DNA of 12,064 nt from Actinomycetota bacterium (GTDB taxonomy: Bacteria > Actinomycetota > Thermoleophilia > Gaiellales > Gaiellaceae), in NCBI GenBank assembly GCA_005884155.1, contig VAXD01000009.1:1-12064 (forward strand). The letters are read 5' to 3'. Of the stretch, positions 1 to 6,675 are shown piece by piece. Position 1 is the stretch's first letter. Every line of letters starts with the position of its first letter. A program made the translations under genes and the position numbers. The notes below the pieces were generated by a model, which had not been told where the DNA came from, did not search any database, and saw nothing but the letters and a program-made list of their open reading frames with translations.

Positions 1-1299
<1,299 letters not shown>

Positions 1300-1343
1300 G
1301 TTCCTTCTTTCCCCGCTCCGCGGAAGAGACGCCGTGAGGCCTT

Positions 1344-1373
1344 ATCGTAGCGAAGGGGTCGGGGGGTGTCGCA
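1344..1373 (-). promoter_or_regulatory. clpC: Possible clpC promoter (weak)
   Basis: The minus strand reads TACGAT (1349-1344) as a candidate -10, about 45 bases before the clpC GTG, with a poor -35 (TGCGAC, 1373-1368) 18 bases upstream. A GC hairpin (five G at 1362-1366 with five C at 1375-1379) overlaps the -35 side. The TTCGACTCGAA palindrome at 1406-1416 could be an operator. I could not recognise a ClgR, HspR/HAIR or CIRCE box. The rest of 1300-1456 shows nothing I can assign. Confidence 0.25.
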
Positions 1374-1456
1374 TCCCCCGCCCGAGCGTTCGCAAGGGGT
1401 TCACTTTCGACTCGAACTGGGGTTGAATATGTGTATCTAGGGGAAGGGGGAGCCCC

Positions 1457-1615
1457 ATGGGTAGACGATGTTCGTCGCTGTTGCTGTTCGTCGCGGGCTA
1501 TCTCGCGATGGCGCTGCTGTCGCCCGCTGTGGCGCTCGTGCCCGCGTTACTGAGCTTCTTCGCAGGCGTGCTCGTGCTCGTGCGCGAGCCGGCGGCCGAG
1601 ACCACACGCTCGTAG
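1457..1615 (+). CDS. Small hypothetical membrane protein, 52 residues
   Basis: ATG at 1457, stop TAG at 1613-1615. The product starts MGRRCSS, is followed by a nearly continuous hydrophobic stretch (about residues 8-42, rich in L, A, V, F), and ends in a charged tail (REPAAETTRS). A proline at residue 23 and another at 29 split the hydrophobic stretch into two possible short membrane helices, so it may be a hairpin-type membrane protein. A purine-rich AAGGGGGAG lies 6-12 bases upstream as ribosome binding site. Codon third positions are mostly G or C, as in real genes here. It is divergent from clpC and upstream of the epimerase. I do not recognise a family. The antisense frames over the same bases look like low-complexity Arg/Ser translations. 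Confidence 0.5.
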   Translation: MGRRCSSLLLFVAGYLAMALLSPAVALVPALLSFFAGVLVLVREPAAETTRS

Positions 1616-1624
1616 GCGGCTCGA

Positions 1625-1666
1625 CCGTAGAGCCGGCCCAAGGGGTGCCCGTGGCCGGCTCGACGG
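1625..1666 (+). repeat. Strong inverted repeat (hairpin) after the small membrane-protein gene
   Basis: Arms CCGT-A-GAGCCGGCC (1625-1638) and GGCCGGCTC-G-ACGG (1653-1666) pair at 13 of 14 positions with a single A/G mismatch and a 14-base loop. It begins 10 bases after the TAG of the small ORF, so it could be a transcription terminator or mRNA-stabilising hairpin. There is no T-run on either side. An alternative shorter hairpin, GGCTC (1618-1622) with GAGCC (1630-1634), competes for the left arm. The rest of 1667-1822 holds nothing I can assign. Confidence 0.45.
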
Positions 1667-1822
1667 ATCGGTAGGTACGACGGCGGTCGGGCGGCAACCG
1701 CACTCCTGCTCGACTCCAACATCGGCGACTTGCCCCGGCTACTTGCGGGCAGTCACTCCTACGGGCCACCGCCATCGAGGGATTCGCCCGGCGGATCCGT
1801 CCTAGTACGCTTGCCATCCTTC

Positions 1823-2830
1823 GTGGCCGATCAGACTGGAAAGGCGCTCGTCACCGGAGGTGCCGGGTTCATCGGCTCCCATCTCGCCGAGCAGCTCCTG
1901 GCGGACGGATGGGAGGTTTTCGTCCTGGATGACCTCTCGACTGGATCGCTCGACAACGTCGCCCACCTGCGCGGTCGTCCCCAGTTCCACCTCGTCGTCG
2001 ATTCGGTCCTTTCCCCAGCAGTCGTCAGCGAGGTCGTGCACAAGAGCGACGTCGTCTACCACCTGGCCGCGGCCGTCGGCGTACGTCTAATTGTCGAGCA
2101 GCCCGTGCACACGATGGTCACGAACGTCCAAGGGACGGAAACCGTCCTCGGCTATTGCAGCACGTACGGGAAGCGCGTACTCATCGCCTCTAGCTCAGAG
2201 GTGTACGGAGACCATCGGGAGGAACGTCCGCTTTCCGAGGACGACCGCCGCGTCTACGGGCCCACGACGGAGAAGCGGTGGCTGTACGCGGACTCGAAAG
2301 CGATGGACGAGCACCTGGCACTTTCGTACCACCTCGAGCGTGGCCTCGACACGGTCGTCGTCCGACTCTTCAACACGGTCGGTCCCCGCCAGAGCGGCCG
2401 CTACGGAATGGTGATCCCGCGCTTCGTAGACCGCGCCCTGGCCGGGGAGCCGCTGGAGGTCCACGGCGACGGGACGCAAACACGCTCGTTCTGCCACGTC
2501 ACCGACGTAGTACGCGCTCTCACCGGGCTCATGAATGCGAGCGGGATCTCGGGCGAGATCTTCAACGTCGGGTCTACCGAACGCCTCCGGATCATCGATC
2601 TCGCCGAGCGCGTGAAGCAGGCGACCGGAAGCCGCTCCGAGATCGCTCTGGTCCCATACGAAGAGGTGTACGAGCAAGGGATCGAGGACACGCTCCACCG
2701 GGAGCCGGCGATCGCGAAGATTCACGAGGCGATCGGTTGGGCGCCGGAGCGGAATCTCGAGCAGATCCTTGCGGATGTGATCGAGCACCAACGAGCCGCG
2801 CGTTCAGAGGAGCGGCTCGAACCAGTCTGA
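1823..2830 (+). CDS. NAD-dependent epimerase/dehydratase (extended SDR, nucleotide-sugar type)
   Basis: Cytoplasmic extended short-chain dehydrogenase/reductase acting on an NDP-sugar (UDP-glucose 4-epimerase / GDP- or UDP-sugar dehydratase group). Exact substrate is not readable from sequence. Seen in the 335-residue product: NAD-binding TGGAGFIG (residues 11-18), DDLSTGS after beta-2, the SSSEVYG segment (123-129) supplying the catalytic Ser/Thr, the Y-x3-K pair (Y155, K159 in YADSK), RLFNTVGPRQ, and GDGTQTRSFCHVTDV typical of the sugar-binding half. The length fits the family (310-340). I took the GTG at 1823 because the conserved fold starts a few residues later. An in-frame TTG at 1811 and one at 1730 are alternatives, but the extra sequence is Ser/Pro/Arg-rich and unlike the family. 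There is no clear Shine-Dalgarno sequence. It is followed in the same frame by a phosphatase domain. Confidence 0.9.
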   Translation: MADQTGKALVTGGAGFIGSHLAEQLLADGWEVFVLDDLSTGSLDNVAHLRGRPQFHLVVDSVLSPAVVSEVVHKSDVVYHLAAAVGVRLIVEQPVHTMVTNVQGTETVLGYCSTYGKRVLIASSSEVYGDHREERPLSEDDRRVYGPTTEKRWLYADSKAMDEHLALSYHLERGLDTVVVRLFNTVGPRQSGRYGMVIPRFVDRALAGEPLEVHGDGTQTRSFCHVTDVVRALTGLMNASGISGEIFNVGSTERLRIIDLAERVKQATGSRSEIALVPYEEVYEQGIEDTLHREPAIAKIHEAIGWAPERNLEQILADVIEHQRAARSEERLEPV

Positions 2831-3421
2831 GACGGTCGCGGCCGGTACTTTCCAACGATCGCCGGCATCGACCTCTTCGACGTCGCTTTCGTCTGCACCG
2901 GGAACCGTTTTCGGAGCCCGCTCGCAGCGGCCCTGCTCGAGAGCACCGGACTTCAGGTTCGGCCCCACTCGCTCGGGCTGCTCGACCTGGGCCCGGTGCC
3001 GGCCCTGCCGGAGGCGATCGAGCTCGCCACGGCGACCGGGCTCGACCTTTCGAATCACCGCGCACGGCAGCTCGCCGACGTCGAGCTCTCCGCTTCCGAT
3101 CTCGTGCTCGGGTTCGAGCAGATCCACGTGAGCGCCGCTGTGGTCGACGGGCAGGCGGCAATCGGACGGACCTTCACGCTGCCGGAGCTCGTCGCGCTCT
3201 TGCAGAAGCTTCCCGAAGCCTCTACGGGCGGGCGCGGCACTGCGGTCGAAGAAGCGCGAGCGCGCGTCGAGCAGGCTCACGCCCTCCGTGCTGCGAGCCC
3301 TCAGAGCCGTTCGGCTCCAGAGATCGACGATCCACTCGGCCGCCCGCTGTCTGTCCAACGGCGAACAGCAGAAGAGATCCGGTTTCTCGTCGCTGAGCTC
3401 GCGAGCCGACTCTTCGGCTAG
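2831..3421 (+). CDS. Low-molecular-weight protein tyrosine phosphatase-like protein; start codon not identifiable
   Basis: Cys-based phosphatase of the LMW-PTP/arsenate reductase fold. In polysaccharide loci such enzymes usually dephosphorylate tyrosine kinases controlling chain export. Seen: P-loop FVCTGNRFRSP (nucleophile Cys codon 2894-2896, C-x5-R-S), and near the C-terminus EIDDPLGRP, supplying the general-acid Asp. From the Cys to the TAG at 3419-3421 there are 175 codons, normal for the family with a short N-terminus. The coordinates given are the full open frame after the epimerase TGA (2828-2830, same frame). The 21 codons between that TGA and the catalytic Cys contain no ATG, GTG, TTG or CTG. 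The first GTG is at 2996, beyond the P-loop, and would yield a dead protein. Possible explanations: an ATC start (2858 or 2867, the latter giving a family-like N-terminus), TGA readthrough, or a sequencing error. The usual second P-loop Cys (GNxCRS) is Phe here. Confidence 0.75.
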   Translation, partial: DGRGRYFPTIAGIDLFDVAFVCTGNRFRSPLAAALLESTGLQVRPHSLGLLDLGPVPALPEAIELATATGLDLSNHRARQLADVELSASDLVLGFEQIHVSAAVVDGQAAIGRTFTLPELVALLQKLPEASTGGRGTAVEEARARVEQAHALRAASPQSRSAPEIDDPLGRPLSVQRRTAEEIRFLVAELASRLFG

Positions 3422-4476
3422 CCGAGCCGCGACTCCCAGCGGCCCAGCGTTTCGCTCGCCGTGCCGAGCAGGCCGCCGTGCGCCTCGATCCACTCGAGCA
3501 GTCGCTCGTAGAGGCGGTCGTAGCCGCGCGCGAGCCAGGGGTGATGCGACGGTGGGTGCCAGAGGATCGCGACCGCTCCGCCGTGCTCGACCACCGGCTC
3601 GAGGGCGGCAACCGCGGCGTCGTACGCACTCTTGGCGTCGAGGTTCAGGTAGCGCTCCTCGGCCAGCGTCGCGTCCATCAGGATGAGCGGCAGCTCCCAC
3701 GCGCCCGGCTCGCGCCGCTCGGGATCCCAGAGCTTGTACGGGTACGGCGTTCCCGCGCGGAAACCCGGCAATCCCGGCCAGCCGATGCTCGAGTCGTAGC
3801 GGAGACCCGCCGCGCGGAGCTCCGCCGCGAGCCTGTCGGGCGCGCTGCGCAGGTAGTGGTGGCGCAGGCCCTGGACGTCGCCGAGCAGCCGCGCCTCCTC
3901 GGCGATGCGGCCCTCTTCGTCGCGGGCCCGGTACGAGGCGTGCAGCCCGATCTCGCGGCCGTCTGACCTCGCGCGCTCGATTGCCTGCGCGAGGGCCGGC
4001 CGGTAGCGCTCCGGGTAGCCGTCATGCGGGTCGTCCTGGCGGGCGAGGAAGAAGCAGGTCGAGGGCGGGCCCATCCGGTCGAGCCGGAAGGCGGGGTCGC
4101 GTCGTGCAAGCGCGTCGATGACGAATGCTGTCCCTTCGCGCACCCGGCCCCGCGCGACGCGCCGGGCGGCCGTCGTCAGTCCGCCGGCTCCAAGCAGGTC
4201 GATGTCGTGGGTCAGCGCGACGAGGAAGCGCTCGCCGCCTGGATAGCCGCGGCGCTCTCCGACGCTCGCGGCGATCTCGGCGACGCGCGGGCCAGGCGGG
4301 TCGGCGGGCGGGAGCGGTCGGCCGTGCTGGTCGAGCTCGGCGTCGCGCTCGTGAGCGAGCGTCAGCAGGCCGAACGTCTCGTCGAGGAGCGCCTCGTCCA
4401 CGCGCACCGACTCGTCGAACGGGCGCCCAAGCGCGTCGAGCAGCGCGTCGAGCGCGTAACGCCTCTCCGGCGTCAC
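3418..4476 (-). CDS. Polysaccharide deacetylase-like protein (CE4-related)
   Basis: Probable metal-dependent carbohydrate deacetylase with a divergent NodB/CE4 fold, 352 residues. Seen: motif 1 as LTHDID (88-93) with the paired metal/base Asp residues; ETGxH-like GLHASY (178-182); HHYLR (206-210); YDSSIGWPGLPGFRAGTPYPYKLWD (228-251 region) matching the substrate-side loop; and IxWHP (about 304-308) at the C-terminus. An N-terminal helical domain of about 80 residues precedes the barrel. No signal peptide is seen, so it would act in the cytoplasm or on a lipid-linked sugar, unlike secreted CE4 enzymes. I chose GTG at 4474-4476 (MTPERRYALDALL); a TTG at 4492-4494 adds six residues and is possible. 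It lies downstream of lysS on the same strand. Its TAG shares bases 3418-3421 (CTAG) with the phosphatase stop on the other strand. The substrate is unknown. Confidence 0.8.
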   Translation of the reverse strand: MTPERRYALDALLDALGRPFDESVRVDEALLDETFGLLTLAHERDAELDQHGRPLPPADPPGPRVAEIAASVGERRGYPGGERFLVALTHDIDLLGAGGLTTAARRVARGRVREGTAFVIDALARRDPAFRLDRMGPPSTCFFLARQDDPHDGYPERYRPALAQAIERARSDGREIGLHASYRARDEEGRIAEEARLLGDVQGLRHHYLRSAPDRLAAELRAAGLRYDSSIGWPGLPGFRAGTPYPYKLWDPERREPGAWELPLILMDATLAEERYLNLDAKSAYDAAVAALEPVVEHGGAVAILWHPPSHHPWLARGYDRLYERLLEWIEAHGGLLGTASETLGRWESRLG

Positions 4477-4477
4477 A

Positions 4478-4641
4478 AGTGCCCGTCCGGGCAATACTTG
4501 TCCGCCTCTGGCCCGCGATCACGCGGCGCCAGGAACCACCCTCGCCCTTGCCAAGGCAACCAGCCTTGGCCGCGGACGAGTGCGGCCCCTGGCTTGGTGC
4601 TCGCGACCCAGAAGCTAGACAGCATCACCCGGACGGGCACT
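4478..4641 (-). repeat. Perfect 14-bp inverted repeat bracketing the lysS-deacetylase junction
   Basis: AGTGCCCGTCCGGG at 4478-4491 is the exact reverse complement of CCCGGACGGGCACT at 4628-4641, with 136 bases between. One arm lies in the last codons of lysS, the other immediately upstream of the deacetylase GTG. In the lysS-deacetylase transcript this could form a long helix that masks the translation-initiation region of the deacetylase. Each arm can also form a short local hairpin (CCCG/CGGG), giving an alternative structure. Confidence 0.5.
4528..4592 (-). other. Structured intergenic RNA candidate between lysS and the deacetylase
   Basis: This is the core of the 138-base gap (4477-4614). 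It holds GCCAAGGC (4550-4557)/GCCTTGGC (4563-4570), a perfect 8-bp stem with loop AACCA. Also present are GGCCGC/GCGGCC (minus strand, 6 bp, 8-base loop), CCGCG/CGCGG just outside, and a closing pair GCCAGG (4528-4533)/CCTGGC (4587-4592). They could nest within the 14-bp helix described separately. The 8-bp hairpin lies 45 bases past the lysS stop and might be a terminator, but no U-run follows. I checked for a tRNA and found no anticodon or T-loop consensus. Confidence 0.35.
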
Positions 4642-5994
4642 GCGCGGACGCAGCGCCGGGAAGAGGATCACGTCGCGGATCGCGTCGCTCCCGGTCAGCA
4701 CCATCGCCAGCCGGTCGATCCCGATCCCGCACCCGCCGGTCGGCGGCATCCCGTACGACAGTGCCTCGACGAAGTCCGGGTCTCCCGGCTCCGACTCCTC
4801 CGCACCCGCCTCGCGCTCGGCCTCTTGCATGGCGAAGCGCTGCGCCTGCTCCTCGGCGTCGTTGAGCTCGCTGAAGGCGTTCGCGAACTCCATCCCGCCG
4901 ACGACGCACTCGAAGCGCTCGACGATCGTCTCGTCGTCGTCGGTCGTGCGCGCGAACGGCGAGAGCTCGATCGGCCAGTCGTGGACGATCGTCGGCTGGA
5001 TCAGCTCCGGCTCGACGAAGTGCGAGTACGCGTGGTCGGCGAGCTGCGCCCACGAGCGGTCCCGGTCGGTGTCGACACCGGCGCGCTGGAGCTTCGAACG
5101 CAGCTCCGCCTCGTCCCGCGACCAGATGCCCTTCGACTCGAGTGCCTCGATGAACTTGACCCGCTGCCAGGGCGGGCTCAGGTCGATGTCGAGGCCGCGG
5201 AAGGTGACCTTCGTCGCCCCGACCACCTCCGCTGCTCGGAAGACGAGCGCCTCCGTGCGCTCCATCGTGTCGCGGTAGTCGGCGTAGGCCTCGTACCACT
5301 CGACCTGCGTGAACTCGGGCGAGTGCTTGTAGGAGATCGACTCGTTGCGGAAGTCCTTGGCGAGCTCGTAGACCTTCTCCAGGCCGCCGACGATCAGGCG
5401 CTTGAGGTAGAGCTCGTCCGCGATGCGCAGGTAGAGGTCGGCGTCGAGCTCGTTCGAATGCGTGACGAACGGCTCCGCGAAGCCGCCGCCGTAGCGCGGC
5501 TGCAGGATCGGCGTCTCGACCTCGAGGAAGCCCTCGCCGTCGAGGTAGGCGCGCGTCTCCTGGACGATTCTCGTGCGCGTCGCCGCGAGCGCGCGCGACT
5601 CCTCGCTCATCAACAGGTCGAGGTAGCGCTGGCGGTAACGCGTCTCGAGGTCGGTCACGCCGTGAAAGGTGTCCGGCAGCGGCCGCCGGATCTTGGCGAG
5701 CAGCTCGAGCTCGGTCACCTCGAGCGAAGGCTCGCCCCGTTTCGAGCGCCCAGGCTGTCCCGTCACGCCGACGATGTCACCGAGATCCAGGTCGACTTTG
5801 TCTCGAGCGATGAGCTGGATCCGCCCGGAGCGGTCGACGAGGTCGAGGAATGTGAGCTTCCCCATCTCCCGCCGAGCCATGACGCGCCCCGCGACGCGGT
5901 GCTCGTCGTCGAGCGATTCCCCCGGCTCGGCCTTCTCGGCCTCAGCCCGGACCGCAGCGATCTCTTCCCGTTCGGGAAAGCGCTTCGGCAACAT
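4615..5994 (-). CDS. lysS: Lysine--tRNA ligase (class II)
   Basis: Charges tRNA-Lys with lysine using ATP, in the cytoplasm. Seen in 459 residues: N-terminal OB-fold anticodon-binding domain (about 30-105, with RVMARREMGKLTFLDLVDRSG), the YRQRYLDLL segment (120-128), motif 1 region (AYLDGEGFLEVETPIL), motif 2 FRNESISYKHSPEFT (215-229) and motif 3 GGCGIGIDRLAM (420-431). The VVGGMEFANAFSELNDAEEQAQRF block is specific to class II LysRS. It is somewhat short at the N-terminus compared with the usual 490-510 residues. The ATG at 5992-5994 was used. Usual motif 2 FRNEGISTRHNPEFT has several substitutions here, but the ATP- and lysine-binding pattern is kept. The last residues (SARPGDAV) extend past the usual FPALRPR end and are encoded by one arm of the 14-bp inverted repeat. 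It follows greA on the same strand after a 96-base gap with strong hairpins. Confidence 0.96.
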   Translation of the reverse strand: MLPKRFPEREEIAAVRAEAEKAEPGESLDDEHRVAGRVMARREMGKLTFLDLVDRSGRIQLIARDKVDLDLGDIVGVTGQPGRSKRGEPSLEVTELELLAKIRRPLPDTFHGVTDLETRYRQRYLDLLMSEESRALAATRTRIVQETRAYLDGEGFLEVETPILQPRYGGGFAEPFVTHSNELDADLYLRIADELYLKRLIVGGLEKVYELAKDFRNESISYKHSPEFTQVEWYEAYADYRDTMERTEALVFRAAEVVGATKVTFRGLDIDLSPPWQRVKFIEALESKGIWSRDEAELRSKLQRAGVDTDRDRSWAQLADHAYSHFVEPELIQPTIVHDWPIELSPFARTTDDDETIVERFECVVGGMEFANAFSELNDAEEQAQRFAMQEAEREAGAEESEPGDPDFVEALSYGMPPTGGCGIGIDRLAMVLTGSDAIRDVILFPALRPRSARPGDAV

Positions 5995-6016
5995 CCGCGC
6001 GAGTCTAATTCGCCGC

Positions 6017-6039
6017 GGAGGCGGGCTTTGCTCGCCTCC
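6017..6039 (-). repeat. Hairpin upstream of lysS
   Basis: GGAGGCG (6017-6023) and CGCCTCC (6033-6039) form a perfect 7-bp stem with a 9-base loop. It lies 22 bases before the lysS ATG in the lysS leader on the minus strand. The lysS ATG lacks an obvious ribosome binding site nearby, so this stem could affect initiation. No T-run follows, so it is not a typical terminator. Confidence 0.4.
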
Positions 6040-6051
6040 GGCAGCAGCTAT

Positions 6052-6098
6052 CTGCGTGAAGTCGTCATGGCCCGCGAAGCGGGCCGGACTTCACGCAG
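6052..6098 (-). terminator. Long nested hairpin overlapping the greA stop codon
   Basis: CTGCGTGAAGTC (6052-6063) pairs perfectly with GACTTCACGCAG (6087-6098). Inside, GGCCCGC (6069-6075) pairs with GCGGGCC (6079-6085) around a GAA loop. On the minus strand the first arm includes the last greA codons and its TGA (6091-6093). This is a 12 + 7 bp stem with a small asymmetric internal loop. It is very likely to fold in RNA and may end or stabilise the greA mRNA 3' end or separate greA from lysS. No U-run follows, so factor-independent termination is uncertain. Confidence 0.5.
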
Positions 6099-6564
6099 CC
6101 TTGATCTCGAGGATCTTGAACTTCATCGCGCCGCGCGGGGCCTCGACCTCGACGGTCTCGCCCTTCTTGCGGCCGATGATCGCCTTGCCGACCGGCGACT
6201 CGTTCGAGAGCTTGTTCTCCGCGGGATTCGCCTCGGCGGAGCCGACGATCCGGTACTCGACCGTCTGTTTCGCACCGATGTCGCGGAGCTTCACCTTCGA
6301 GCCGATGGAGACGACGTCCTTGGCGACGTCCTTCTTCGTGATCACGCGAGCGTTGCGGAGCCGCTCCTCGAGCGTCGCAATGCGGTGCTCGAGCAGCGCC
6401 TGCTCGTTCTTCGCGTCGTCGTACTCGGCGTTCTCGGCGATGTCGCCGAACTCGCGCGCGGTCTTGATCCGGTCCGCGACCTCGCGGCGCTTGTCGTTCG
6501 AGAGATACTCGATCTCCTGCTTGAGCTTCTCGTAGCCTTCAGGAGTAAGGATGACGTCCTTCAA
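6091..6564 (-). CDS. greA: Transcription elongation factor GreA
   Basis: Rescues backtracked RNA polymerase by inserting its coiled coil into the secondary channel and stimulating transcript cleavage. Seen: 157 residues (normal length), an N-terminal antiparallel coiled coil (about 1-75) with the acidic tip GDIAENAEYDDAKNEQ holding D41 and E44 at the same positions as in E. coli GreA, and a C-terminal FKBP-like domain ending SPVGKAIIGRKKGETVEVEAPRG. The start is TTG (6562-6564) and the N-terminus (MKDVILTPEGYEKLKQEI) matches the family. A strong AGGAGG (6569-6574) lies 4 bases upstream. Its own promoter and a terminator-like leader lie upstream, and a large hairpin covers its stop. lysS follows on the same strand. 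Confidence 0.97.
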   Translation of the reverse strand: MKDVILTPEGYEKLKQEIEYLSNDKRREVADRIKTAREFGDIAENAEYDDAKNEQALLEHRIATLEERLRNARVITKKDVAKDVVSIGSKVKLRDIGAKQTVEYRIVGSAEANPAENKLSNESPVGKAIIGRKKGETVEVEAPRGAMKFKILEIKAA

Positions 6565-6575
6565 CTGGCCTCCTC

Positions 6576-6609
6576 AAAGAAAAACGCGCGGCGCAAGGGC
6601 GCCGTCGCG
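6576..6609 (-). terminator. greA: Intrinsic-terminator-like hairpin in the greA leader (attenuator candidate)
   Basis: Read on the minus strand, CGCG-A-CGGCGC (6609-6599), loop CCTT (6598-6595), then GCGCCGCGCG (6594-6585) form an all-G/C 10-bp stem with one bulged A. TTTTTCTTT (6584-6576) follows directly, and then GAGGAGG, the greA ribosome binding site. This is the form of a factor-independent terminator. It sits between the predicted greA promoter and the greA start, with no other minus-strand gene upstream that it could serve. The predicted transcript would begin at or just before the stem. Confidence 0.7.
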
Positions 6610-6616
6610 GGCGGGG

Positions 6617-6646
6617 ATGTTACCTATCGAGGTAGACGGACGTCAA
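6617..6646 (-). promoter_or_regulatory. greA: greA promoter (SigA-type)
   Basis: On the minus strand, TTGACG (6646-6641), an 18-base spacer, and TAACAT (6622-6617) are good matches to the primary sigma-factor consensus. Predicted transcription start is near 6608-6612, giving a leader of about 45-50 bases before the TTG. A short palindrome, TACCT-ATCG-AGGTA (6621-6634), overlaps the spacer and the -10 and could be an operator; this last point is speculation. Confidence 0.6.
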
Positions 6647-6675
6647 CCCCTGACCCGGCTACCATTTCCCGGTAA

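Noticed and set aside
1381..1420. ClgR, HspR (HAIR) or CIRCE operator upstream of clpC
   Set aside because: GCGTTCGC and TTCGACTCGAA palindromes are present, but spacing and sequence do not match the known consensus boxes.
1437..1817. 126-codon minus-strand frame over the clpC-epimerase gap
   Set aside because: Arg/Ser/Pro-rich low-complexity translation with no motif; the plus-strand 52-residue membrane ORF is the better reading.
4495..4614. tRNA or known riboswitch in the lysS-deacetylase gap
   Set aside because: Stems are present but there is no T-loop consensus, no anticodon arm at the right distance and no acceptor stem; no riboswitch class recognised.
4478..4641. MITE-like mobile element with 14-bp terminal inverted repeats
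   Set aside because: No target-site duplication is visible in the flanks (GCGTCACA and GCGCGGAC) and no second copy exists in the window, so it is kept only as an alternative in the findings.
4024..6675. Open frame of 883 codons on the plus strand
   Set aside because: It lies antisense to the deacetylase, lysS and greA, each with clear family motifs. Its translation is repetitive Arg/Leu/Asp/Val sequence, typical of the mirror frame of GC-rich genes.
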